Source: Flavobacteriaceae bacterium UBA6231 (GTDB lineage: Bacteria; Bacteroidota; Bacteroidia; Flavobacteriales; Flavobacteriaceae). From it: a stretch of DNA of 31,233 nucleotides. How positions within the stretch are numbered: position 1 is the first letter of the stretch; the number at the start of each line of letters is the position of its first letter. Shown piece by piece: positions 15,596 through 24,224 of this stretch. Under the pieces are notes generated by a model that worked only from the letters and a program-made list of their open reading frames with translations, had not been told where the DNA came from and ran no database searches. The position numbers and the translations under genes are program-made. The DNA lies in assembly GCA_002441545.1 (NCBI GenBank), contig DJWL01000163.1, forward strand, positions 2,702 to 33,934, in the 5' to 3' direction.

Positions 15596-17131
15596 CTACC
15601 CCAACCAACCTTCCCTATCTAAACTTCTATATTGAATGGCTTCACTAATGTGGGAACCATTAACGGTTTCTTCACCTTCTAAATCTGCGATGGTTCTGGC
15701 AACTTTTAAAATTCTATCATAAGCTCTTGCAGATAGATTTAAACGTTCCATAGCGGTCTTTAATAATTGTTTTGAAGCGTCGTCCAACACACAATATTTA
15801 CGAATTTGTTTCGTATTCATTTGGGCATTATAATGAACAGTATCTGATTCCTCAAAACGTTTGGTTTGAATGTCTCTAGCTGCCGTGACACGTTTTCTTA
15901 TTTCAACCGATGTTTCACTTTTTCTGTCTTCAGATAGTTTCTCAAAAGGTACAGGAGTCACTTCAATATGAATATCAATTCTATCTAACAACGGACCGGA
16001 AATTTTACTTAAATAACGCTGCATTTCAGCAGGACTTGATGTTACCGGTGCGTCTGGGTCGTTAAAATAACCACCTGGACTTGGGTTCATACTGGCCACC
16101 AACATAAAACTACTTGGATAGGTTACTGTAAACTTTGCACGAGAAATAGTCACCTCTCTATCTTCTAGAGGTTGTCTTAACACTTCTAAAACACCTCTTT
16201 TAAACTCTGGCAACTCATCTAAAAACAACACACCATTATGAGACAACGAAATTTCACCTGGTTGTGGAAATGCTCCACCTCCAACTAAAGCTACATCGCT
16301 AATGGTGTGGTGAGGACTTCTAAAAGGGCGTTGTGCCATAAGTCCTGTATCTTTAACCCGACCTACTACCGAATGAATCTTTGTGGTTTCTAACGCTTCA
16401 TGCAAAGTCATTGGTGGTAAAATACTGGGCAACCTCTTAGCCAACATAGTTTTACCAGCACCAGGTGGTCCAATTAAAATAATGTTGTGCCCTCCGGCGG
16501 CGGCAATTTCCATACATCGCTTAATGCCTTCCTGTCCCTTTACATCGCTAAAATCAAACTCTGGGAATTCTAAATTTTTATAAAATTCTTCTCTAGTATT
16601 GATAATGGTTTGCTCTAATGGTTCTCCTTTATCAAAATAATCAATAACCTGTTTAATATTATCAATACCATAAACCTCTAAATTATCAACAATGGCAGCC
16701 TCCTTAGCATTCTGACTAGGTAAAATAAATCCTTTAAAACCTTCTTGTCTTGCTTTAACTGCTATTGGCAATGCTCCTTTTATGGGTTGCAGACTACCAT
16801 CTAATGATAATTCGCCCATTATAATATATTGCTCTAAATTTTCAGCTTGAATTTGTTTTGATGCTGCTAAAATTCCAATAGCTAAAGTTAAATCATATGC
16901 CGAACCTTCTTTACGTAAATCTGCAGGTGCCATATTAATAGTAATCTTTTTTCCAGGTATTTTATAGCCATTATTTTGAAGTGCTGCTGCAATACGGTAA
17001 TTACTTTCTTTAATGGCATTATCAGGAAGCCCCACAAGGTGGTAGCCAATTCCGGAGTCGACATTGACTTCTACGGTAATGGTTGTGGCTTCAACTCCAA
17101 AAACGGCACTTCCAAATACTTTCTTTAACAT
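15596..17131 (-). CDS. comM: ComM/YifB-family Mg-chelatase-like AAA+ ATPase
   Basis: A 511-residue cytoplasmic ATPase. In competent bacteria ComM is a hexameric helicase that promotes branch migration during integration of transformed DNA; homologues are widespread in species not known to be competent. N-terminal Lon-protease/ChlI-like fold (about 1-165, with EVNVDSGIGYHLVGLPD), AAA+ core with Walker A GPPGAGKT at 221-228, Walker B LFLDELPEF, the MNPSPGG loop and arginine finger region GPLLDRIDIHIEV, then the C-terminal Mg-chelatase domain LNLSARAYDRILKVARTIADLEG. Full length and intact. It lies 72 bases downstream of the mocA-like gene on the same strand. Confidence 0.93.
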   Translation of the reverse strand: MLKKVFGSAVFGVEATTITVEVNVDSGIGYHLVGLPDNAIKESNYRIAAALQNNGYKIPGKKITINMAPADLRKEGSAYDLTLAIGILAASKQIQAENLEQYIIMGELSLDGSLQPIKGALPIAVKARQEGFKGFILPSQNAKEAAIVDNLEVYGIDNIKQVIDYFDKGEPLEQTIINTREEFYKNLEFPEFDFSDVKGQEGIKRCMEIAAAGGHNIILIGPPGAGKTMLAKRLPSILPPMTLHEALETTKIHSVVGRVKDTGLMAQRPFRSPHHTISDVALVGGGAFPQPGEISLSHNGVLFLDELPEFKRGVLEVLRQPLEDREVTISRAKFTVTYPSSFMLVASMNPSPGGYFNDPDAPVTSSPAEMQRYLSKISGPLLDRIDIHIEVTPVPFEKLSEDRKSETSVEIRKRVTAARDIQTKRFEESDTVHYNAQMNTKQIRKYCVLDDASKQLLKTAMERLNLSARAYDRILKVARTIADLEGEETVNGSHISEAIQYRSLDREGWLG

Positions 17132-17203
17132 AAAAATAGTTTACTGTTTAAATGTAAGAAATGTATTTTAGATTTTTCAAAAAGAATTTATTCCCAAATC
17201 ACA

Positions 17204-17815
17204 TTATCTGTCTTCTATGTGATGTTTTTTATATAAAATCTTATAATCTTCCATTGTATCAATATCAACAATAACATCCTTTCCATCTACAAATTTTAAG
17301 TCTTTAGAATATTTTTTCAAGACTTCTTTTGCTCCTTTATCTTGATTTAATTGTAACAATTTATCAAAATATGCTTTATTAAAAATAGCAGGAACACCCA
17401 GTTTTCCGTCTTTATACAAAGTGCAGGTAATCTCTTGTTTACTTTCGGTATGTGCATTAATGAGTGTATTGAAATAATGAGCATTTATTAAAGGTTGATC
17501 GGCCAACACGATAAGAACTTGATTGGTTTTAGGTTGAAATTTTGTAATATGATGCACACCAAATACTATGGAATTACCTAAACCCTTTTGCCAAGTATCG
17601 TTTTTTAAAACGTGAATGTTACGATTATCAATTTCAGATATTATTTTTTCATAGTTAGCCCCTAATACAAGATAAACACCATCGTTTTCAATTTGTTTTA
17701 CTGAATTTATGACATGTTGCAACAAATTTGTGTCTTTCCATTTAAGTAGTTGTTTTGGAAACCCCATTCGGGATGCATTCCCAGCAGCTAGAATCAATAT
17801 GGCTAACTTTGACAA
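17204..17815 (-). CDS. mocA: MocA-like molybdenum-cofactor cytidylyltransferase
   Basis: A 203-residue nucleotidyltransferase (GT-A-like NTP-transferase fold). The nucleotide-binding signature is LILAAGNASRMGFPKQLLKW at the N-terminus, followed by VLIVLADQPLI, the metal/base-binding region. The family adds CMP to molybdopterin, giving the dinucleotide cofactor of xanthine-oxidase-type enzymes. The position as last gene of the molybdenum hydroxylase operon, 10 bases after xdhC, supports this role over other sugar-nucleotide transferases. CTP specificity is inferred from context. Confidence 0.85.
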   Translation of the reverse strand: MSKLAILILAAGNASRMGFPKQLLKWKDTNLLQHVINSVKQIENDGVYLVLGANYEKIISEIDNRNIHVLKNDTWQKGLGNSIVFGVHHITKFQPKTNQVLIVLADQPLINAHYFNTLINAHTESKQEITCTLYKDGKLGVPAIFNKAYFDKLLQLNQDKGAKEVLKKYSKDLKFVDGKDVIVDIDTMEDYKILYKKHHIEDR

Positions 17816-17825
17816 TAAAAATATT

Positions 17826-18836
17826 TTAAATATGAATACTTCCTACTTTCTGCTTTAAAGATTTTGGTTCTTGTTCTCTCACGACTGATAAGATTTCTGA
17901 CACAATAGAAATAGCGATTTCCTGTGGTGTTTCAGCTCCTAAATTTAATCCGGCTGGTGCATGGATATTTTCTATAAAACCTTCGTCTACATCGGGGCAA
18001 TATTCTAAAAACTGTGATAACAGTTTTTCACGTCGTTTTGATGGTCCGAGAATCCCTAAATACACTAGTTCAGAATCTTTTAATTCTAATAAATATTTTA
18101 AATCATTTGAAAAATTATGCGTCATTAACACGACAAATGTTTGATTATCGATTGAGTTCAACTCTAAAGCATCGGGCGATGCCGAAAAAAAAGCTGTGGC
18201 ACCAGGAAAGTCTGCTATAGTTTTTGACTCTAACGGTCCTGAAATTACGGTGACATCCCAACCTGTATAATGCGCCAGTTTACATAACTGAACCGCATCG
18301 TGTTCTGCCCCAAAAATCATTAATTTAAAACAAGGTTTTAAAGTTTCTTCAAATACTAAAGCATCTTCATTAAATTTCAAAAATTTTGAAATAGAATACG
18401 ACTTACTCGAAAAAGATACAACAGAACCAATAGCATCATGTTCACCAACACCTTTTGAATAATGCGATTTAACCCTAAACGACTGTCTGTTTTTTAAACA
18501 CGATTCAAAGGCATTAAAAAACTCGCTTTCAGGGTTAAATGGCTCGATTAAAATATAAAGCACGCCTTCACAACCCAAGCGGTATCTGCCATCGTAGGTC
18601 ATCATTTTAGGTTTTCCTGTTTTAAAAACCGTTTCGGACTGACGAAGAATATCCTTTTCAACACAACCACCACTAACAGCACCTATCATTTTACCAGTTT
18701 CAAGAATCAGCATTCTAACACCAGGTTTTCTGTAAGACGAGCCTTCTAAATCAACAACAGTTGCTAAAACGGCTTTTAATCCTTGCTCTTTTGCAATCAG
18801 ATAACTTTCAACAATCGTTTTGAATTCGTGCGTCAT
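17826..18836 (-). CDS. XdhC/CoxI-family molybdoenzyme maturation factor
   Basis: A 336-residue accessory protein that, in characterised homologues, binds the molybdenum cofactor, promotes its sulfuration and delivers it to xanthine-dehydrogenase-type apoenzymes. The N-terminal XdhC_CoxI domain contains GSSYRKPGVRMLI, MIGAVSGGCVEKDI and LGCEGVLYILIEP. A C-terminal Rossmann domain follows (LMIFGAEHDAVQL, VVLMTHNFSNDLKYL, YLGILGPSKRREKLL, PAGLNLGAETPQEIAISI). It sits 23 bases after the large hydroxylase subunit and 10 bases before the mocA-like gene, consistent with maturation of that enzyme. Confidence 0.92.
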   Translation of the reverse strand: MTHEFKTIVESYLIAKEQGLKAVLATVVDLEGSSYRKPGVRMLILETGKMIGAVSGGCVEKDILRQSETVFKTGKPKMMTYDGRYRLGCEGVLYILIEPFNPESEFFNAFESCLKNRQSFRVKSHYSKGVGEHDAIGSVVSFSSKSYSISKFLKFNEDALVFEETLKPCFKLMIFGAEHDAVQLCKLAHYTGWDVTVISGPLESKTIADFPGATAFFSASPDALELNSIDNQTFVVLMTHNFSNDLKYLLELKDSELVYLGILGPSKRREKLLSQFLEYCPDVDEGFIENIHAPAGLNLGAETPQEIAISIVSEILSVVREQEPKSLKQKVGSIHI

Positions 18837-18859
18837 AAACCAATCTGAAATTTATTTTT

Positions 18860-21064
18860 TTAACCAAGTATCTTTTGAGCTTTAATGTGGTTTGCAAAAG
18901 GTTGTTTTGTTAAACGTTGACCTGTTGCTTGGTATAGGGCATTTGCTAATGCTCCAACAGCTGGCGGAAGTCCTGGCTCTCCCAATCCCGTTGGTGCAAT
19001 CTCATTTTCCACAAAGAAAACTTCAATAGATTCTGGTGCCTGAGAATGACGCATTAATTGGTATCTGTCAAAATTCATTTCATTAACAGCACCATTATTA
19101 AAGGTTAATTCACTATACATGGCATGTCCAATACCATCTATAACGCCACCTTGAACCATGTTTTTAGCTGCATCTCTGTTTACAACAATACCACAATCAA
19201 CGGCACACCACACTTTTTTAACTTTTGGCTGACCATTTTCCATAACCAAATCAATAACTTCAGCTACATACGAAGAATGACAGAAGTAGGCTGCTACACC
19301 ACGATAAACACCTGGTTGTGTTTGTCCCCAATTAGACTTTTCTTTCACTAATTTTAGAACACCTGCATAACGCTCGGCTTCATAATCGTATTTTTCTCCA
19401 ACTGGGTTTTTAATAGCTTTATCAAACAATTCCAATCTAAAATCTATGGGATCTTTTCCTGCCAATTCTGCTACTTCATCTAGAAATGCCTGTTCTGCTC
19501 CAGCAGTAAAATGTGATCTTGGTGCTCTCCAAGCACCTGTCGTGACATTTGTTTTAGCACTAATTTCTTCAGCTAAATAGTTATCAACAGTTCCTGCCGG
19601 AAAACGATTTGGAAACACAGAACTTTCTGGTAGTCCAGTTCCTCTCACCGAAAAGGCAATTAAATTATTATTTTCATCTAACCCTGCTTTATAAGTTGAT
19701 TGATAAGCTGGTCTGTAAGTACCTTGACTCATATCATCTTCTCTTGTATAAATAAGCTTTACTGGCGCACCTATTTTTTTAGAAATAGCTGCTGCTTCTA
19801 CTCCGAAATGAACATAAAGTCTTCTACCAAATCCTCCACCCATTCTGGTCATATTCACCGTAACATTCTCAATTGGAAGGTTCAATAATTTGGCAACAGA
19901 TCCTTCAAGTGCTTCAGGTGTTTGTGTTGGACCAACAAGTTCTGCCGAATCTGCAGTAACATGGGCAAAGAAATTCATGGGCTCCATAGTATTATGAGGA
20001 AGAAATGGTGAACTGTAAGTTCTTTCAACAATTTTTGCAGCATTCTTAAAAGCCTCCTCTGGATTTCCATCTTTTCTGCTATCTTTAATTGCTCCAGAAA
20101 CAAGAGCATTTTCCATTTTATTGAGATGCATTTCAGAATTTTCCAATTCACTAACAACTTCCCAATTAGCTTTTATAGCTTTTTTTGCTTTTATCAATTT
20201 CCATGTGGATTCACCAACAATAGCAATTAATTGTAAAAACCCTTTTTCATCTGACCAAGCTGGCTCTGAAATAGTCGTATCAATAATAAAGGCATCTTTT
20301 ACTCCTGGCATTTTTTTAATCTCATCTTCATTGAAGTCTTTTAATTTCATACCAAAAGCTGGTGGATGCTGAATCATTGCCAATTGCATACCTTCTCTAT
20401 TATAGTCTAAACCAAATAGAGGTTTCCCAGTTACTATTTTTTTGCCATCTACGTTTTTAATACTGGTACCAATTAAATTAAAATCTTTAATTTCTTTAAG
20501 TTCTACTTCTTCAGGAATTTCAATCCCAACAGCTTTTGATGCTATTTCTCCATATGTAATGCTTCTTTCTCCATTTATTTCCTTGATGACTCCTTTAGAA
20601 ACACTTAAGTCAGAAACAGATAATCCCCACTCTTTTGATGCAGCTTCTAACAACATTCTTCTACCAGTTGCTCCAGCCATTCTTAAGGCATTCCAACTCA
20701 ATTTTATTGAAAGACTTCCTCCAGCAAATTGATTCTGATAAAATCCGGTATTTAAAGGAGCTTGTTCAACCACCACATTTTCCCAATCTACATCCAATTC
20801 TTCTGCCACAATCATTGGCATAGAAGTTCTTACATTCTGACCAATTTCAGGATTTGGCGAGTATATTGTTACCATACCTGTATCACCAATTTTAATGTAG
20901 CCATTGATTTCATACCACTCTTTTGGAATCGCTACCATTTCTTTGGTTTCTTTGTCAGTAATACAACCTGTTAACCAGCTAAATCCTATGAGCATTCCTC
21001 CACCAGCTGCTGCTGATACCTTCAAAAAAGAACGACGATTATATTGTGTTTTTATTTTTGTCAT
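18860..21064 (-). CDS. Molybdopterin-binding subunit, IorB-type xanthine-oxidase-family hydroxylase
   Basis: A 734-residue catalytic subunit of a molybdenum hydroxylase that oxidises aldehydes or N-heterocycles using water as oxygen source. It starts with a twin-arginine signal (NRRSFLK at 9-15) whose hydrophobic stretch ends in LTGC, a lipobox with C34, so it is probably a Tat-exported lipoprotein. Cofactor-binding signatures include GGGFGRR, TGAWRAP and, near the C-terminus, LGEPGLPP with the catalytic glutamate at E696. The two-subunit arrangement without an FAD subunit matches isoquinoline 1-oxidoreductase IorAB or membrane aldehyde dehydrogenases rather than cytoplasmic xanthine dehydrogenase. 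The substrate is unknown. No cytochrome gene is present in the operon. Confidence 0.92.
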   Translation of the reverse strand: MTKIKTQYNRRSFLKVSAAAGGGMLIGFSWLTGCITDKETKEMVAIPKEWYEINGYIKIGDTGMVTIYSPNPEIGQNVRTSMPMIVAEELDVDWENVVVEQAPLNTGFYQNQFAGGSLSIKLSWNALRMAGATGRRMLLEAASKEWGLSVSDLSVSKGVIKEINGERSITYGEIASKAVGIEIPEEVELKEIKDFNLIGTSIKNVDGKKIVTGKPLFGLDYNREGMQLAMIQHPPAFGMKLKDFNEDEIKKMPGVKDAFIIDTTISEPAWSDEKGFLQLIAIVGESTWKLIKAKKAIKANWEVVSELENSEMHLNKMENALVSGAIKDSRKDGNPEEAFKNAAKIVERTYSSPFLPHNTMEPMNFFAHVTADSAELVGPTQTPEALEGSVAKLLNLPIENVTVNMTRMGGGFGRRLYVHFGVEAAAISKKIGAPVKLIYTREDDMSQGTYRPAYQSTYKAGLDENNNLIAFSVRGTGLPESSVFPNRFPAGTVDNYLAEEISAKTNVTTGAWRAPRSHFTAGAEQAFLDEVAELAGKDPIDFRLELFDKAIKNPVGEKYDYEAERYAGVLKLVKEKSNWGQTQPGVYRGVAAYFCHSSYVAEVIDLVMENGQPKVKKVWCAVDCGIVVNRDAAKNMVQGGVIDGIGHAMYSELTFNNGAVNEMNFDRYQLMRHSQAPESIEVFFVENEIAPTGLGEPGLPPAVGALANALYQATGQRLTKQPFANHIKAQKILG

Positions 21065-21075
21065 GATTTGTTGGT

Positions 21076-21531
21076 TTAAAGTTTAGATGCTGTTTTGATA
21101 GCTTCTTTTATTCTTACATAAGTACCGCATCTGCAAATATTTCCATTCATAGCGGCATCAATATCAGAATCACTAGGGTTTGGATTATTTTTAAGTAGAG
21201 CAGCAGCGGACATTATTTGTCCACTTTGGCAATAGCCACATTGCGGAACGTCATGTTGTAACCATGCCTGCTGAACAGGATGATCTCCTTCTTTTGAAAG
21301 ACCTTCAATAGTTACAATGTCCATACCTTGTAATTGAGAAATTAATAAGGAACAACTACGTAAAGCATTGCCATTTACATGGACTGTACAAGCACCACAT
21401 TGCCCAATACCGCAACCATATTTAGTGCCTAAAAGATTAATTTGATCTCTTAATACCCATAATAATGGCGTATCAGAATCCGCTTCTATCGAATGGATTT
21501 CTCCGTTAATTTTTAAATTATAAATTGGCAT
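21076..21531 (-). CDS. (2Fe-2S)-binding subunit, IorA-type
   Basis: The 151-residue electron-transfer partner of the molybdopterin subunit. The plant-type ferredoxin domain binds one cluster through C40, C45, C48 and C60 (GTKYGCGIGQCGACTVH, then RSC). The C-terminal helical domain binds the second through C98, C101, C133 and C135 (QCGYCQSGQIM and NICRCGTY). It has no signal of its own, so export would be as a folded complex through the twin-arginine signal of its partner. It is first in the operon: small subunit, large subunit (11-base gap), xdhC, mocA. Confidence 0.94.
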   Translation of the reverse strand: MPIYNLKINGEIHSIEADSDTPLLWVLRDQINLLGTKYGCGIGQCGACTVHVNGNALRSCSLLISQLQGMDIVTIEGLSKEGDHPVQQAWLQHDVPQCGYCQSGQIMSAAALLKNNPNPSDSDIDAAMNGNICRCGTYVRIKEAIKTASKL

Positions 21532-21540
21532 TTTTATTAG

Positions 21541-21557
21541 TATTAATTAGATTAATA
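21541..21557. promoter_or_regulatory. Palindrome before the molybdenum hydroxylase operon
   Basis: TATTAAT (21541-21547) and ATTAATA (21551-21557) form a perfect inverted repeat around TAG, 10 bases before the small-subunit ATG. It could be an operator or a chance feature of AT-rich DNA. The rest of the 106-base gap to yheT shows only A/T runs. Confidence 0.25.
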
Positions 21558-21637
21558 GGTGATAATCTTTTTAAAAGTAAGAGTAATTATTAAAAATATG
21601 AAAAAAAAATTAAAGCCAGATACTATTTAACAAACAA

Positions 21638-22600
21638 TTAAAGGTTGTTTAAAGCAAATTCTAACGCGCGTTTTTCATTGTAATACACATTTTTTTTACC
21701 AACAAACCCTACATGACCACCATGTTTTGGCATTTCTAAAAAAAGATTGAAATTTTGTTTTGCTTCCTTTACTGGATAACATTCTGGAGACAAAAAGGAA
21801 TCGTTTAACGCATTAATAATCAATGTTGGTATTTTTATGTTGTGAAGAAATTGCAAACAACTGCATTGTTTATAATAGTCGACTCCATTTTTAAAACCAT
21901 GGGCTTTTGCAGTATAGACGTTATCAAAATCGTATAATGTTTTTATTGAGTTTAATTCATTTAAACTTAAGATATTTGAAAACCTTTTTTGTTTTAGTTT
22001 TAATCTATCTACTAAATGTTTTTTAAACCTGTTGTGATATAATCTGTTTTGAAACGTATGTAACATTTTTGCTGAACCTTCTAAAGAGCAAGGTACAGAT
22101 ACTGCTATAACTGCTTTTACTTGTTTTGGAACATCATTTCGCTCACCTAAATATTTCAATACCATATTTCCACCCAGGCTAAAACCATTGATGAAAATCT
22201 CATTATACCCATTTTTATCAAGCAAATGATTTATTACAGCCTCTAAATCGTCTGTAGCACCAGAATGATATGATTTATATTTTAAATTATCAGTACCACT
22301 ACAGCCTCTAAAATTTACACAAACTGCATCTACTTTATTTTTATTAAAAAATTTAGCCGTTCCCGTCATGTAAGGTCTTTGTGCATCCCCTTCTAGTCCA
22401 TGGAGCAAAATGATGATTTTATTTGTTTTCTCTTCTGAGTAACTCCAATCTAAATCTATAAAATCATCGTCTGGTAATGTAATACGTTCTCGTTCTTGCT
22501 TAAGGTCTTTTACTCGCCTAATTAACCCCGAATAAACGGTAGACACATGTCCGTTTTTAAAAAAATATGGAGGTTTATAAATATCTTGAATTACTGGCAT
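21638..22600 (-). CDS. YheT-family alpha/beta hydrolase
   Basis: A 320-residue serine hydrolase of the YheT/ABHD1-3 family. The opening YKPPYFFKNGHVSTVYSGLIRR is characteristic of the group. The oxyanion region is LLHGLEGD, followed by VNFRGCSG, the nucleophile elbow GFSLGG at 139-144 (S141), the acid region LNDSFLSPE, and the catalytic histidine in HGGHVGF. The physiological ester substrate is not known. It begins 1 base after the ade stop, in an operon tilS-ade-yheT. Confidence 0.9.
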   Translation of the reverse strand: MPVIQDIYKPPYFFKNGHVSTVYSGLIRRVKDLKQERERITLPDDDFIDLDWSYSEEKTNKIIILLHGLEGDAQRPYMTGTAKFFNKNKVDAVCVNFRGCSGTDNLKYKSYHSGATDDLEAVINHLLDKNGYNEIFINGFSLGGNMVLKYLGERNDVPKQVKAVIAVSVPCSLEGSAKMLHTFQNRLYHNRFKKHLVDRLKLKQKRFSNILSLNELNSIKTLYDFDNVYTAKAHGFKNGVDYYKQCSCLQFLHNIKIPTLIINALNDSFLSPECYPVKEAKQNFNLFLEMPKHGGHVGFVGKKNVYYNEKRALEFALNNL

Positions 22601-22601
22601 A

Positions 22602-24224
22602 TTATCTAACCTCTAAAGATGTAAACTTAAATGTTGACCCATTAAACAAACCTTTATCACTTAACTTTAATGACGGAATAACCAAAAGCGCCATAAAGGA
22701 TAGCGTCATATAAGGAGCATGTAAATTACTTCCCAATTGTTTTGCCATTGCATCTAATTCGGCATACATTTTTCCAACAGTTTCTCCGTCTTGGTCACTA
22801 ATAATACCTGCTACAGGTAACGAAATTATTTTTTCTTCATGATTAGAAACCGAACAGATACCACCTTTGCTTTCTATAATTAAATTAACCGCTTTACAAA
22901 TAGCTTCATCAGACACACCAACAGCAATAATATTATGAGAATCGTGACCCACAGACGAAGCGATAGCACCTTCTTTTAAACCAAAATTTTTAATGAAAGC
23001 AATTGCCGGTTTTTGATTTTGATAGCGATTAACAACCGTCATTTTTAAAATATCTTTATCAATATTTGAGACTAAATTACCATCTTCAATTAAACTGTCG
23101 GCAATAACTTCATTAGTTACCAATTGCCCTTCTAAAGCCTCAATAACACGGATTTGTTTTGTTGATGAATCAAATCTGAAATCTGAAACGTTCTTCTTTT
23201 CTGTATAAAAATTATTTAAAAGGTTAAATGTGACAGGTTTAATAAATGATTGTCCATTATCAAAAACCAATTCACCATTTATAAATGTTTTTACTACTTT
23301 AAAATCTATTAAATCTTCAACCACAATACAATCTGCAGCATCACCTTCTTTAAGCAAGCCTACCTCTAAATTATAATGTTTCACAGGATTAACACAGGCT
23401 ACTTGCAACACTTTAAACACATCTATTTTTTTTGCAACAGCTCTGGCACATAATTTATTGATGTGGTTAAGTAGCAAATCATCTGGATGCTTATCATCAC
23501 TACAAAACATCATATTTTCAAAATGTTTTGGCAATAAATCAATTAAAGCCTCAAAATTTTTGGCGGCACTTCCTTCACGAATTATTACTTTCATGCCTTT
23601 TTGAAGTTTTTCCAAACCCTCTTCATAGGTAAAACATTCATGGTCTGTTGAAATTCCTGCATTAATATATTTAGTAAGATCATCACCTCTTAATCCTGGT
23701 GCATGCCCATCAACTGGTTTGTTATAATGTTTTGCCCAGGCTATTTTTTTCATGACCTCTTCGTCATCAAACAACACACCGGGATAATTCATCATTTCAG
23801 TTAAATACTTGATATCCTTATTTTGAAGTAACTGATTAACGGCTTCAGAGTCAATAATAGCTCCTGCCGATTCAAAACTTGTAGCTGGCACGCATGAAGG
23901 TGCTCCAAAATTGAACTTAAATGGCACCTTTTTACCATTCTCAATCATAAACTCAACACCTTCAACTCCAAGCACATTGGCTATTTCATGAGGATCGGAT
24001 ACCGTAGCAACGGTACCATGTTTTACAGCCAAACGTGCAAACTCGCTAGGCACCAACATAGAGCTTTCTATATGAATATGAGCATCGACAAAACCTGATA
24101 AAATATAGTGATTTACATCGTGCTGCTTTTCTATAATAGACTTGATTTTTCCATTTTCAAAAGTAATTTCTCCTTTAAAAATACGTCTGTTTGGTATATC
24201 AACTATTTGCCCTTGTAATGCCAT
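22602..24224 (-). CDS. ade: Adenine deaminase
   Basis: Converts adenine to hypoxanthine and ammonia in the purine salvage pathway; a cytoplasmic metal-dependent amidohydrolase. At 540 residues it is slightly shorter than the E. coli and B. subtilis enzymes but spans the whole fold. The metal-binding HIH of GFVDAHIHIES is at 49-51; further site blocks are SDPHEIANV, VDGHAPGLRG, STDHECFTYEE, CSDDKHPDDLL, the PVKHYNLEVG.. DAADCIVVEDL transition, and GHDSHNIIAVG in the C-terminal Adenine_deam_C domain. The start is directly next to the tilS stop, which indicates coupling. The molybdenum hydroxylase operon lies just downstream. Confidence 0.94.
   Translation of the reverse strand: MALQGQIVDIPNRRIFKGEITFENGKIKSIIEKQHDVNHYILSGFVDAHIHIESSMLVPSEFARLAVKHGTVATVSDPHEIANVLGVEGVEFMIENGKKVPFKFNFGAPSCVPATSFESAGAIIDSEAVNQLLQNKDIKYLTEMMNYPGVLFDDEEVMKKIAWAKHYNKPVDGHAPGLRGDDLTKYINAGISTDHECFTYEEGLEKLQKGMKVIIREGSAAKNFEALIDLLPKHFENMMFCSDDKHPDDLLLNHINKLCARAVAKKIDVFKVLQVACVNPVKHYNLEVGLLKEGDAADCIVVEDLIDFKVVKTFINGELVFDNGQSFIKPVTFNLLNNFYTEKKNVSDFRFDSSTKQIRVIEALEGQLVTNEVIADSLIEDGNLVSNIDKDILKMTVVNRYQNQKPAIAFIKNFGLKEGAIASSVGHDSHNIIAVGVSDEAICKAVNLIIESKGGICSVSNHEEKIISLPVAGIISDQDGETVGKMYAELDAMAKQLGSNLHAPYMTLSFMALLVIPSLKLSDKGLFNGSTFKFTSLEVR

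Noticed and set aside
20442..20732. Open reading frames of 60-96 codons on the plus strand opposite the molybdenum hydroxylase large subunit
   Set aside because: They lie wholly antisense to a well-conserved enzyme gene, have no recognisable motifs, and their composition follows from the opposite strand.
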